Positions 33,852 to 42,255 of a DNA stretch of 47,536 nt are shown piece after piece (the first letter of the stretch is position 1; each line of letters starts with the position of its first letter). Below the pieces are notes generated by a model. It had not been told where the DNA came from, did no database searches, and saw nothing but the letters and a program-made list of their open reading frames with translations. The stretch covers positions 1-47,536 of the forward strand of contig NZ_RHOF01000031.1 in the NCBI RefSeq assembly GCF_003946445.1, written 5' to 3'. The stretch comes from Loigolactobacillus jiayinensis (lineage in GTDB: Bacteria; Bacillota; Bacilli; Lactobacillales; Lactobacillaceae). The translations under genes and the position numbers were made by a program.

Positions 33852-35243
33852 TTAGTCAATTTTCCGTCCTGGATTCAACAAGTTCATTGGATCAAGTAAC
33901 GCTTTGATCTGGTGCTGTAATTGGTCGACATTTTCGCCTAATTCTTCATTGTTCCATTGATTCTTAAGCAAACCAACTGCGTGCTCGCCGGAAATTGTAC
34001 CGCCTAAACGTAGGGCTTCACGGAACATTAATTGTAGCGCTTTAGTTACTTTCGCCGGCACTTCAGTTTCTTCTTTTGGCCAGATCAAGGTTGGATGAAC
34101 GTTACCATCACCAGCATGACCTGCAGTATAGATTTCAACATCTAATTCTTGCGCGATTTTAGCAATATAATCCATCATATTAGCTAATTGTGACATTGGC
34201 ACTGCCATATCTTCCATAACGTGATTCCCGTTAGCGAAAACAGCAGGTAACATATCTTGCCGTAGTTTCAAAATTGCTGCTTGTTCATCAGCATCGCTAG
34301 TCACACTAATATTTTGTGCCTTGAAATCACCAAGAATTGTTTGTACCTGTTGCAACGCTTCGTCGCCACCGTTATCTAGGTGCAAGATCAATAACGCACC
34401 ACTGTTTTGTGCATAATGGGTGCCTTCAAATTGATCCAATGCCGCAACCGTTGCGCCATCTAAAGCTTCCAACATTGCCGGATAAACACCTGAAGCACGA
34501 ATCTCCGTTACTGCTGCTGCTAATGTTTTCATGTCAGGGAAAAAGGCCATCCCAGTGATTGGTTTACCTAACGGAATTGGCATTATTTTGACGGTTACTT
34601 CCGTAATGATCCCTAATGTTCCTTCAGCACCAACAAATAATTGCGTCAAATTATAACCAAAAGCTTGCTTTAATGTGCGGTGGCCCAAGGATAATTCACG
34701 TCCATCAGCTAAAACGACCTTAACACCTAATACATTATCACGAGTCGCGCCATATTTGACAGTGCTCATACCACCAGCATTAGTTGACACATTCCCACCA
34801 ATTGCTGAAATTGCTTTAGAACCAGGATCTGGCGCATAGAACATGCCAACCTTGCGTGCCGCATTATCTAAATCCTGATTGATGACACCAGGCTGAACAA
34901 CAGCAACTTGGTCAGCACGATTAACATCAATAATTTTATTCATTCGCTTAGTCGATAACATCAGGCCATGTTCCAAGCCATCTGAACCAGCGACGGTACT
35001 AGTCGCACCTGCCTGCGGAATGACTGGCAAATGGAATTTACGCGCCGTCCGTAAAACGCTTTGAATATCAGCAACATCGGCAACTTCAATATAGGCCAAT
35101 AAGTGCCCACCAGCACCAAGTCCATATTTACCGGATTGGTGTGCCGTCAGTCCTTCTGTATCAGCTACGATTATTGCATTTGGTGCCTGTGCCTTCAAAA
35201 ATTCAATTATTTCTGTATCACTATAAGCTGGGAAAAAAGCCAT
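33852..35243 (-). CDS. FAD-linked 2-hydroxyacid oxidase/dehydrogenase, GlcD type
   Basis: 463 residues. The N-terminal FAD-binding (PCMH) domain includes PQAGATSTVAGSDGLEHGLML and PDPGSKAISAIGGNVSTNAGGMSTVKYG; the C-terminal part carries AGHAGDGNVHP and SGEHAVGLLK, with the conserved His and Glu of the D-lactate/glycolate oxidase group. It oxidises D-lactate, glycolate or a similar hydroxy acid. AAGGGAG precedes the ATG. No GlcE/GlcF partner is present, so electrons may go to another carrier. Single gene. Confidence 0.92.
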   Translation of the reverse strand: MAFFPAYSDTEIIEFLKAQAPNAIIVADTEGLTAHQSGKYGLGAGGHLLAYIEVADVADIQSVLRTARKFHLPVIPQAGATSTVAGSDGLEHGLMLSTKRMNKIIDVNRADQVAVVQPGVINQDLDNAARKVGMFYAPDPGSKAISAIGGNVSTNAGGMSTVKYGATRDNVLGVKVVLADGRELSLGHRTLKQAFGYNLTQLFVGAEGTLGIITEVTVKIMPIPLGKPITGMAFFPDMKTLAAAVTEIRASGVYPAMLEALDGATVAALDQFEGTHYAQNSGALLILHLDNGGDEALQQVQTILGDFKAQNISVTSDADEQAAILKLRQDMLPAVFANGNHVMEDMAVPMSQLANMMDYIAKIAQELDVEIYTAGHAGDGNVHPTLIWPKEETEVPAKVTKALQLMFREALRLGGTISGEHAVGLLKNQWNNEELGENVDQLQHQIKALLDPMNLLNPGRKID

Positions 35244-35336
35244 TGTTCAAAACTCCCTTCAGGAAATAAGATTCAATACCATGAGTATAGTCCTTACAAA
35301 AAGTAAGTGCAATGTTTTTTATTTATTTTGCGTGCT

Positions 35337-35382
35337 AAAAAAGTGTGGTTAGCGCGTAAAATGTACGGTTGACCACACTTTT
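35337..35382 (-). terminator. Terminator of the permease gene
   Basis: Minus strand: AAAAGTGTGGT with ACCACACTTTTTT around a long loop. Confidence 0.8.
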
Positions 35383-35393
35383 CGAATAGTTGA

Positions 35394-36464
35394 CTAAAGA
35401 ATAAAGCTTCCAAATAGACCAGCAATGATGCTCATCACAACAACCCCACCGCCGATAATACCTAAATTCTTCCATGAGAAGACAGGCTTCAGTAACGTTA
35501 ATGACACGATACTAACTGCTGGTAAAGCAATCAATAACGTTGCCGCTGGGCCGGCTGATAAGCCTAAAGCCATTAATGCTTGAATAATTGGAATTTCGCC
35601 AGCAGTGGGTAGTACAAATAAAGTACCAACAACAGCAAAAAGTAAAATAGCTAATATGCCGCCGTTTAAACCATTATGAATAGCTGGGAATAGCACGCCG
35701 GAAAAAGTACCTAAGATATAAACAATAACCACGTAGGCAGGAATACTTTCAATCACTAAACGTGCCAAAGCTTTGATCCAGCGAACAATCAGTGCTTCGT
35801 TAGATTCAACAATTGGATCAAACATCTTATTATCAGGCAGTTCAACACTCTTTTGGGTGCCGAATTTTGCCACAAGTGTTGCAATACCTAAAACAGTGAT
35901 CAAGCCGAAAACAATTCTAAAAATCGTAAAATTCCAGCCCAGGACAAAACCCATGAAAACAAGTGTTGCTGGATTCAGCACTGGATTAGCCAAGAAGAAA
36001 GCCACTACACTGTTGGTTGATGCCTTTGACCGCTTCATGCCAACTGCAACTGGCGCACTGCAACAGGTACACATCATTGTTGGCACACCAGCTAAGGCAG
36101 CCACTAATGAATCTTGGAAACGCGTACCGCCAAGATGACGCTTGATCCAACTGGTTGGAATCAAAACTTGAATCAAGGAACCCACCAATAAACCTAAAAC
36201 AACGGCCTTCCAAACAGATGTAAAATAGGCCACTGTAAACGACCAACCGGCCTGTAATGATGGGCCACTGGCCTTAGCGCCAATATCAGCAATAATCGCG
36301 GTTCCAATTGAATGCGTCGAACCAGCCAACAAAGCCTTTTGCCAGTATGGTGACCACTTAACGTACCATAATCCCCCAAGTAAAACGGCTAAAAAAATCA
36401 CTACCAAAATGACGCGCCGTGCAGTTCTATGATTGCTTGGTGCCCTATACTCAACATTATTCAT
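35394..36464 (-). CDS. Permease of the YraQ/ArsP_1 (DUF318) family
   Basis: 356 residues with about nine membrane segments. The family core is GVPTMMCTCCSAPVAVGMKRS and FFLANPVLNPATLVFMGFVLGW. ArsP relatives export organoarsenicals; most members are unassigned. The CTCC (three cysteines close together) at the substrate helix suggests a soft metal or thiol-reactive cargo, as inference. AGGGG lies 9 nt before the ATG at 36464, while a TTG at 36473 directly abuts it. A cre overlaps its promoter. Confidence 0.85.
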   Translation of the reverse strand: MNNVEYRAPSNHRTARRVILVVIFLAVLLGGLWYVKWSPYWQKALLAGSTHSIGTAIIADIGAKASGPSLQAGWSFTVAYFTSVWKAVVLGLLVGSLIQVLIPTSWIKRHLGGTRFQDSLVAALAGVPTMMCTCCSAPVAVGMKRSKASTNSVVAFFLANPVLNPATLVFMGFVLGWNFTIFRIVFGLITVLGIATLVAKFGTQKSVELPDNKMFDPIVESNEALIVRWIKALARLVIESIPAYVVIVYILGTFSGVLFPAIHNGLNGGILAILLFAVVGTLFVLPTAGEIPIIQALMALGLSAGPAATLLIALPAVSIVSLTLLKPVFSWKNLGIIGGGVVVMSIIAGLFGSFIL

Positions 36465-36493
36465 GTCTACCAACCCCTAAGAATTAAAATATA

Positions 36494-36511
36494 ATTATAA
36501 AAGCGCTTTCT
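36494..36511 (-). promoter_or_regulatory. -10 box with overlapping cre, permease gene
   Basis: TATAAT (minus strand, 36494-36499) overlaps TAAAAGCGCTTTCT (36498-36511), which matches the CcpA site TGWAANCGNTNWCA at 12 of 14 positions. Overlap with the promoter predicts glucose repression. Confidence 0.6.
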
Positions 36512-36591
36512 TAAATTTTAGCACGAATGCAGCGGTCTTTAACCAAATTTTTAGTTAGAGCTTATCTTTTTTATTTAGCTACCACCAGCGC

Positions 36592-36620
36592 TTGACCATG
36601 TATCTAGTAAGGCTCATACT
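36592..36620 (+). promoter_or_regulatory. Promoter of the 78-residue protein gene
   Basis: TTGACC, 17 nt, CATACT. Confidence 0.5.
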
Positions 36621-36652
36621 TAACTTACACAAGTATTAGGGGATGACTATCA

Positions 36653-36889
36653 ATGAACACAAACACAAATAACGCAATTCATCGCGGCTGGAACAAACGC
36701 ATTGTCACCGGTGAAACATTAGCCGAATGCGATGAGAAATTAGTAACCTACTTAAATCAGCAAGATTACGGCACCGGCGAATTCGTCGTTCTACACGAAG
36801 ATGATGGTAGTAATATCAACACCGGCTACACTCTGCCTAATGACGATGTTTGCTATATTAGTTTCATGATTTATTCTGGTCGCTTATAA
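36653..36889 (+). CDS. Unknown small acidic protein
   Basis: 78 residues, soluble, acidic, with RIVTGETLAECDEKLVTYLNQQD near the front and no membrane segment. AGGGGATG lies before the ATG, and it has its own promoter and terminator, so it is likely expressed. No family is recognised. It lies between the permease (divergent) and the phosphatase (same strand, 90 bp on). Confidence 0.65.
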   Translation: MNTNTNNAIHRGWNKRIVTGETLAECDEKLVTYLNQQDYGTGEFVVLHEDDGSNINTGYTLPNDDVCYISFMIYSGRL

Positions 36890-36897
36890 TCAGTCCA

Positions 36898-36927
36898 GCG
36901 TGTGGCAGCCTGCCATGCGCTTTTTTT
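36898..36927 (+). terminator. Terminator of the 78-residue protein gene
   Basis: GCGTGTGGCA pairs with TGCCATGCGC (two wobbles), followed by seven T. Confidence 0.85.
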
Positions 36928-36979
36928 GTCGCTGGTGGTATAATTAAACCAATAATTTAGTCAGAGAGGAACAATTGTC

Positions 36980-37750
36980 ATGAAACCACAACGCGTACTC
37001 AATTTAGAAGGCGGTATTAATTTTCGTGAACTCGGTGGCTATCGCACCACCGACGGCCGCAAAGTGAAGTGGCAAAAGCTGCTCCGCGCTGGTGGGCTCG
37101 ATGAATTGACACCTAGCGATATTGCAGCACTAGGTAATTATGGCCTACGTTATGATGTTGATTTGCGTTCCGAACATGAAATGGCTTCTTTTCCCGACCG
37201 TTTACCAGCTGCCACCAAAATGATTCCAGCGCCAGTCTATCCTTTCAGCGAACGCGATTCGCTTAGTGGCCTGGATATCAAATTAAAAGATCAAAACTGG
37301 GCAATGTTTTCTCAGGTCTACCAACAAATGATTGCTGATCCTCATCCACAACAAGCTTGGCGCGCTATTTTTCAGGCTATGCTGGACGCTACTGGTGAAA
37401 AGGAAAGTGTCGTTTTTCACTGTGCTGCGGGTAAAGATCGTACCGGTATCGGCGCGATGCTAGTTTTAAGCGCGCTTAACGTGGCGCCAGAAACGATCAA
37501 GCGCGATTATTTGCTCACAAATCAAATTTTTGGTGCCGGCAATCGTGCCAGCATTGAACAAGTTGTTGCGCAAAATGAAAGCGAAGATTTAACTAACCGA
37601 ATGAACCAAACGCTGTCCGTTGAGGATGCCAATTTTGACGCCGTTTTTGCGACGCTGGCCGCATTTGGCGGGATTGAGCGTTATCTAATCGATCAACTTG
37701 GTTTTACTGCCGCGGATATCACTACATTACGCGCTAACTATTTAGAATGA
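36980..37750 (+). CDS. Tyrosine-protein phosphatase (Y_phosphatase3/DSP type)
   Basis: 256 residues with the signature HCAAGKDRTGIGAMLVL (Cys near 147, Arg six residues on) and an N-terminal NFRELGGYRTTDGRKVKW typical of Y_phosphatase3. The general acid Asp is likely in the preceding loop. Relatives dephosphorylate phosphotyrosine or phosphoinositide substrates and are cytoplasmic or secreted; no signal peptide here. GAGAGGAAC precedes the ATG. The next gene overlaps its stop, suggesting coupling. Confidence 0.92.
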   Translation: MKPQRVLNLEGGINFRELGGYRTTDGRKVKWQKLLRAGGLDELTPSDIAALGNYGLRYDVDLRSEHEMASFPDRLPAATKMIPAPVYPFSERDSLSGLDIKLKDQNWAMFSQVYQQMIADPHPQQAWRAIFQAMLDATGEKESVVFHCAAGKDRTGIGAMLVLSALNVAPETIKRDYLLTNQIFGAGNRASIEQVVAQNESEDLTNRMNQTLSVEDANFDAVFATLAAFGGIERYLIDQLGFTAADITTLRANYLE

Positions 37751-37758
37751 GGTCAACT

Positions 37759-38091
37759 ATGTCACCTAAAATGAAACAGTTGCAAAATCAACTTATCGCC
37801 GCCGCTCGAGAATCACCACTATTAATTTTTGAAGCGACCAGTCATAAAGATGGGAGTCGTTTCCGCGAAATCTCAAATCGACGCCGGTATAAGGAACTAA
37901 CCGCGATGTTAGCGGCCAATTATGATTTTCAAATATTAACCGATGAACTACGTGTAACGGAAAATATTGTCCACTGGGCGATTGCCGAGGCGCGTTTACA
38001 TGATGAGCCTGAAGACACTGCTAATCAAGCCGCTTTTAAGGCGACAACGAATGCTGTTTTGCGCGAACAACATCTTACCGAAAATAAGTGA
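37759..38091 (+). CDS. Unknown small protein coupled to the phosphatase
   Basis: 110 residues, helical and charged, containing FREISNRRRYKELTAMLAAN. GAGG lies 6 nt before the ATG at 37759; an earlier ATG at 37747 overlaps the phosphatase stop. The spacing shows it is co-transcribed with the phosphatase. No family is recognised. Confidence 0.6.
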   Translation: MSPKMKQLQNQLIAAARESPLLIFEATSHKDGSRFREISNRRRYKELTAMLAANYDFQILTDELRVTENIVHWAIAEARLHDEPEDTANQAAFKATTNAVLREQHLTENK

Positions 38092-38188
38092 GTTTTTTTA
38101 CCATGGTGAATTTGCGCTTTTCACCAATACAAAGTCGTTGTGCTCAGGTATTTAGCACAAAAAAAGGTAAACTTTACTAAATTTCTTA

Positions 38189-38217
38189 TTGTAATTGTAT
38201 ACAAATTTTGCTATGCT
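38189..38217 (+). promoter_or_regulatory. Promoter of the EAL gene
   Basis: TTGTAA, 17 nt, TATGCT. Start near 38224, about 100 nt before the ATG. Confidence 0.5.
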
Positions 38218-38268
38218 TATGCGCAGATTAAAAGAGAATAAGTATTCTGAATCTTATATTGTCACTAA

Positions 38269-38300
38269 ACACGTCCCTCATCAGAGCGCGACGTGTTTTT
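38269..38300 (+). terminator. Terminator/attenuator in the EAL gene leader
   Basis: ACACGTC (38269-38275) pairs with GACGTGT (38290-38296), followed by TTTT. It lies 9 nt before the EAL ribosome site, downstream of the EAL promoter. The leader also offers GAATA/TATTC or ATAAG/CTTAT as alternatives. Confidence 0.5.
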
Positions 38301-38322
38301 ATCTTTCATGGAGGATTTGCCT

Positions 38323-38991
38323 ATGTTATGCTTCTGGGGTCAGCCACGGTACTCACGGGAACCATTTGCACCGTTTGGCTATGAACTATTTTTACGTGAA
38401 GGCGAGCCTGATCATTGGCGCGTTCCGACTGATTTTAGTCAATTTACGGCGCAACAAATTATCGACCTGCTGATCAGAACTGCGCCACAATTACCAAAAT
38501 CAACGCCCAATCTATCGATCAATGCCGATATCGACCAATTTGTTGATCCCAAGTTTTACTTACGCTTTGCCCAGATCAAGCAACAATTACCAACAGTCAA
38601 TCTGGCGGTGGAACTAACTGAACACCCAGCTAAGCATCCGATCGCTGATACACAATTATTAGCAGCCGCTAGAAGCTTTGATCAGTTTGGTATGCGTGTG
38701 ATTTTAGATGATGTCGGTTCCGGCGATAATAATTTAGCCCGAATCGAGCTGATGGATCCTTATGTCCATGAATACAAATTTGCCGTTCAAAATTTTCGTC
38801 CTGCCCAAACGTTAGAAGCAATCTTACCGAAATTAACTTATTGGCACGCCATGGCTAAACAACATCACAAATTGTTGACGATCGAAGGCGTTGAATCGGT
38901 TGCTGATATCGCTGTTCTTTCTCATTATCAAGTTGAGATGTTACAGGGCTATTTTCTTGGTCGGCCAGAATACTTACCTGCAGAAGCTTAA
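38323..38991 (+). CDS. Stand-alone EAL-domain protein (possible c-di-GMP phosphodiesterase)
   Basis: 222 residues, only an EAL domain. The signature is YELFLR rather than EAL, but the Glu is kept. Other catalytic positions also look intact: Asn in SINADID, Glu in ELTEH, the Asp pair in LDDVGSG, Lys in EYKFAV, Glu in IEGVES and Gln in MLQGYFLG. It may hydrolyse c-di-GMP or bind it. No GGDEF gene is in the window, and such signalling is uncommon in lactobacilli. GGAGG lies 8 nt before the ATG at 38323; earlier in-frame ATGs overlap the hairpin. Confidence 0.88.
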   Translation: MLCFWGQPRYSREPFAPFGYELFLREGEPDHWRVPTDFSQFTAQQIIDLLIRTAPQLPKSTPNLSINADIDQFVDPKFYLRFAQIKQQLPTVNLAVELTEHPAKHPIADTQLLAAARSFDQFGMRVILDDVGSGDNNLARIELMDPYVHEYKFAVQNFRPAQTLEAILPKLTYWHAMAKQHHKLLTIEGVESVADIAVLSHYQVEMLQGYFLGRPEYLPAEA

Positions 38992-38992
38992 C

Positions 38993-39036
38993 AAAAATAA
39001 CAGCTTGATCTGAATTCAGATCAAGCTGTTATTTTT
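38993..39036. terminator. Perfect 44-bp palindromic bidirectional terminator
   Basis: The two 22-base arms meet at GAATTC with no loop bases; each arm reads AAAAATAACAGCTTG from outside. T-runs on both strands serve the converging EAL and carbonic anhydrase genes. Confidence 0.85.
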
Positions 39037-39040
39037 ATTA

Positions 39041-39718
39041 CTAGTATTCTGGTTGTTCTGGACTGCCGTCGCCTAAATTATAGCCCATTACGGGACGCTG
39101 ATTTAGCGGTTGTAATTCGCGATTGTTATCCTGCGGGAATAACTCACGGTACTGTGCTAATTGAGCGGCGGAAATTGTCACTGGTTCAGCGGCAACGAAC
39201 CATTCGACCCCTTCACTAAGTGGTGGTGTGGTTAGCGAGCCCACATAACGGTAAATCAGCCCGCGTGTCGGTAATAATGAAGTCAGTAAAATAGTTTCTG
39301 GTAGCGGTACTGCTGTTTTAGGGACAAATGCCGCTAAAATTTGGTTCAGCTGTGGATTTTCTTTACCAAGTACTGCTGTCACCGCGACCACTGCTTTTTG
39401 GCCTAATGAGTTTTCGTGGACAAAATGCCATTCCATCGCTGGTTGTTGGCCCTCAATTGTATGTTCAGCTGGTGTGTGCAGGTGCATTTGGACGAAGCGA
39501 TAGTTGCGGTGATCCAACTTGGCGAAACCGCGGCCCGCCAACTGCAAGTTGTTGCCTTCATCGCTAAGCGTTTCGCCATAATACGGCACTTGCCATTCTA
39601 ATAGGTCAGCGGCTTCGATCTCTTGTCCTGCCTTAACTGTCAATGCAATCGGCGACTGCTGTTGACCACTTGTTTGCGGCCACTTAGCTTGTTGCGCATA
39701 ATCTAACTTTTCTACCAT
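39041..39718 (-). CDS. Alpha-class carbonic anhydrase
   Basis: 225 residues. The zinc ligands appear as MHLHTPAEH (two His) and EWHFVHEN (third His, with the Glu gate), and SLTTPPLSEGVEWF completes the signature. It hydrates CO2 to bicarbonate, supporting carboxylation reactions. Alpha enzymes are usually exported; here the start (MVEKLDYAQQAKW) has no signal peptide, so it should be cytoplasmic. AAAGGAG lies 10 nt before the ATG; a TTG two codons earlier is possible. Single gene. Confidence 0.93.
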   Translation of the reverse strand: MVEKLDYAQQAKWPQTSGQQQSPIALTVKAGQEIEAADLLEWQVPYYGETLSDEGNNLQLAGRGFAKLDHRNYRFVQMHLHTPAEHTIEGQQPAMEWHFVHENSLGQKAVVAVTAVLGKENPQLNQILAAFVPKTAVPLPETILLTSLLPTRGLIYRYVGSLTTPPLSEGVEWFVAAEPVTISAAQLAQYRELFPQDNNRELQPLNQRPVMGYNLGDGSPEQPEY

Positions 39719-39740
39719 AAACAAACCACTCCTTTATTAA

Positions 39741-40562
39741 TCATTTTCGCGTCATTCGGTGCTGCTGTAGGCGGGTAGCTAAGTCATGACGAATTCGTTT
39801 GCGGCGGCGACTCATTAACGGACCAAATTTCAAATGTGGATATTGCGCCAATAATTGTTGAATTCGATTCAATGCTTGTAGTTCAGCTGGCACCGTGTGC
39901 GGTGTCCATTTATGAATGGCACTGTCATTACGCGTGACATAGTGATACTGCGGTGTAGCCGTGTAGTAAAAATATTGCGTATGCACCACGTAGGCCACAT
40001 TAAATAATTGATCCTCTAGCAATGTAATTTCCTCGTCGAATGTTAGTTGGTGCCGCTGTATCACATCTAGGCGGTAACATTTATTCCACAAGAACCCCCG
40101 AACATCACCACTAGGCTTCAACACTGCCGCTAACATTTTTTGTTGATCCAACAACCGTTGCGCTGTATCGCCTAACAAAACTTTCAAGCTAGGCCAATCC
40201 GTATAGTAACCACAAAGCGCCATGTCCGCATCTGGTTGGGCCATTTGCTTCGCGAAATTAGCTAAATACGTTGGCTCGCACCAATCATCACCATCCACGA
40301 AACAAACATAGTCGCCGCGTGCCTGCTGCAAACCGACGTTGCGTGCTGCGGATACGCCACGATTAGCTTGTTGCAATAAGTGAAAGCGCGAATCTTTGTT
40401 GGCCCAAGCTGCAGCCACAGTTGCTGAAGCATCGGTTGAACCATCATCAATTAACCACACAGTAAAATTTGGGTATGTTTGCGCCTGTAAACTCACCAAG
40501 CATTGATCCAAATAAGCTGCTACGTTATAAATTGGTACGATTACCGTAAATTCTTTTGTCAC
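39741..40562 (-). CDS. Family 2 glycosyltransferase
   Basis: 273 residues with a GT-A fold: TVIVPIYNVAAYLDQCL, IDDGSTDAS, RGVSAARNVGL and the metal-binding FVDGDDW (DXD-like). Such enzymes transfer sugars to surface polysaccharides or teichoic acids; a single non-membrane enzyme like this usually works in polymer side-chain addition. The best start is GTG at 40562, after a G-rich site; the frame to 40598 has no ATG support. Single gene, adjacent to the carbonic anhydrase but separate in function. Confidence 0.88.
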   Translation of the reverse strand: MTKEFTVIVPIYNVAAYLDQCLVSLQAQTYPNFTVWLIDDGSTDASATVAAAWANKDSRFHLLQQANRGVSAARNVGLQQARGDYVCFVDGDDWCEPTYLANFAKQMAQPDADMALCGYYTDWPSLKVLLGDTAQRLLDQQKMLAAVLKPSGDVRGFLWNKCYRLDVIQRHQLTFDEEITLLEDQLFNVAYVVHTQYFYYTATPQYHYVTRNDSAIHKWTPHTVPAELQALNRIQQLLAQYPHLKFGPLMSRRRKRIRHDLATRLQQHRMTRK

Positions 40563-40688
40563 GCCGCACTCACCCGCCCTCAATGACCAGTATACCAAAA
40601 TCTAGCAATTCTGTTAGAGCTGTTGCAGTTTAGTTTATATGACTATTCATACTTACACCCTAAATGTTCAGCTTTAATAAACAAATAT

Positions 40689-40720
40689 CGTTAAGATTTT
40701 TATTGAAATTAACGAACAAG
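40689..40720 (+). promoter_or_regulatory. PurBox-like site of the purine permease gene
   Basis: ATTAACGAACAAG (40708-40720) matches AWWWCCGAACWWT at 11 of 13 positions. CGTTAA (40689-40694) and TTAACG (40709-40714) form an inverted pair as in paired PurBoxes. With a TATACT -10 at 40783-40788, it is centred near -81. Confidence 0.5.
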
Positions 40721-40806
40721 TATAGTAATATAGGTCTCGTAATCAAGTTAAACACGAACTATTTCCATCAGCACTTATAAATTATACTTGTTAAGGGGTA
40801 ATCATC

Positions 40807-42117
40807 GTGAAAGAAAGTCTAGTTCATTATTTTGATCTCACCAATCTACATACCACGATTAGACGTGAAGTCTTAGCTGGTTTCACCACCTTTATTTCCA
40901 TGGCCTACATTTTATTCGTTAACCCTAGCGTGCTAGGCGCTGCAGGGATGAACAAAGGTGCCGTTTTCACCGCTACTGCTTTGGCTAGTGCATTGGGTTG
41001 TATTTTAATGGGCGTTTTGGCCAAATACCCCATCGCTATTGCCCCTGGTTTAGGCGTTAACGCCTTCTTCACCTACTCAGTCGTTATCGGCATGAAAATT
41101 CCGTGGGAAACCGCTCTGGCTGGCGTATTTGTCGCTTCGTTGATTTTTATGTTGATCACCGTTCTCAAGTTGCGTGAAGCAATCATCAACGCGATTCCCA
41201 GAAATTTAAAATTAGCTATTGCCGCCGGAATTGGATTGTTTATCGCCTTTCTGGGTTTACACGATGGCGGCTTAATTGTTGCTAACAAATCAACGGTGGT
41301 GGGCTTAGGTTCATTTGGTGTTGGTACAACATGGCTAACCATTTTCGGCTTGATCATCACTGCCATTTTAATGGTCCGCAAAGTACCTGGCGCCATTTTT
41401 ATCGGGATGGTGGCGACTGCTATTTTAGGCTTAGTTACTGGCTTGATTTCCGCACCAAGTGCTATTTTAGCCGGTGCGCCAAGCATCAAATCAACTTTCT
41501 TAGTTGGTGCCATTCATATTAGTGACATCAATTCAATGCAACTGGTGGTCGTCGTGTTGACCTTCCTACTGGTCACATTCTTTGACACCGCCGGCACCTT
41601 AGTTGGCTTAGCTGAACAAGCTGGCTTCATGGTCAACAATAAAATGCCGCGTGTCGGCCGTGCTTTATTAGCTGATTCCACGTCAATGTTAGCTGGGTCC
41701 TTGCTTGGTACCTCACCAACCTCAGCTTACGTCGAATCTTCCGCTGGGATCGCTGTTGGTGGCCGCTCCGGCTTAACTGCCGTTACTACTGGCTTATTGT
41801 TTATCGTTGGCTTATTCTTCTCGCCACTATTGGCCGTTGTCACGACCCAGGTTACCGCGCCTGCACTGATTATCGTTGGCGTACTGATGGCCCAATCATT
41901 ACGTGAAATCGAATGGGATAAGTTAGAAGTCGCTATTCCTGCTTTTTTGATTGTGCTGGGGATGCCGCTAACTTACAGCATTTCTGATGGTATCGCGTTG
42001 GGTTTCATTGTTTATCCAATTACTATGATTGCTGCTAAACGAGGTAAAGAAGTGCACCCGCTGATGTACGCGCTATTCTTCGTCTTCGTCCTGTTCATTT
42101 GGATTTTAAATCAATAA
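40807..42117 (+). CDS. NCS2 purine permease (AzgA/PbuG type)
   Basis: 436 residues with about fourteen membrane spans. NCS2 landmarks include GFTTFISMAYILFVNPSVL, APGLGVNAFFTY, FFDTAGTLVGLAEQAG and TSPTSAYVESSAGIAVGGRSGLTAV, as in the AzgA-like branch that imports adenine, guanine or hypoxanthine by proton symport. The start is GTG after AAGGGG. A PurBox-like site upstream suggests control with guaB. Confidence 0.93.
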   Translation: MKESLVHYFDLTNLHTTIRREVLAGFTTFISMAYILFVNPSVLGAAGMNKGAVFTATALASALGCILMGVLAKYPIAIAPGLGVNAFFTYSVVIGMKIPWETALAGVFVASLIFMLITVLKLREAIINAIPRNLKLAIAAGIGLFIAFLGLHDGGLIVANKSTVVGLGSFGVGTTWLTIFGLIITAILMVRKVPGAIFIGMVATAILGLVTGLISAPSAILAGAPSIKSTFLVGAIHISDINSMQLVVVVLTFLLVTFFDTAGTLVGLAEQAGFMVNNKMPRVGRALLADSTSMLAGSLLGTSPTSAYVESSAGIAVGGRSGLTAVTTGLLFIVGLFFSPLLAVVTTQVTAPALIIVGVLMAQSLREIEWDKLEVAIPAFLIVLGMPLTYSISDGIALGFIVYPITMIAAKRGKEVHPLMYALFFVFVLFIWILNQ

Positions 42118-42122
42118 CAACC

Positions 42123-42149
42123 AAAGCCGCTAATTAAGCGGCTTTTTTT
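42123..42149 (+). terminator. Terminator of the purine permease gene
   Basis: AAAGCCGCT with AGCGGCTTT, then more T. Confidence 0.9.
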
Positions 42150-42185
42150 CTACCTATAGTTAATCGACATAATCAGTGGAAATAG

Positions 42186-42214
42186 TTGCTGCAACAATGC
42201 TGACAAGGTATGAT
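42186..42214 (+). promoter_or_regulatory. Promoter of the CoA-disulfide-reductase-like gene
   Basis: TTGCTG, 17 nt, TATGAT. Confidence 0.5.
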
Positions 42215-42255
42215 GAAGAAGAATTAATTCGCTTACAAAAGGAGGCTACCAGTTA

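Noticed and set aside
36702-36717. parS-like TGTCACCGGTGAAACA
   Set aside because: Only 12 of 16 positions match parS, one half is poor, and it lies in coding sequence; true parS sites are much better conserved.
38195-38473. 92-codon frame overlapping the EAL gene
   Set aside because: It runs through the leader hairpin and into the EAL gene in another frame, whose motifs are clearly real.
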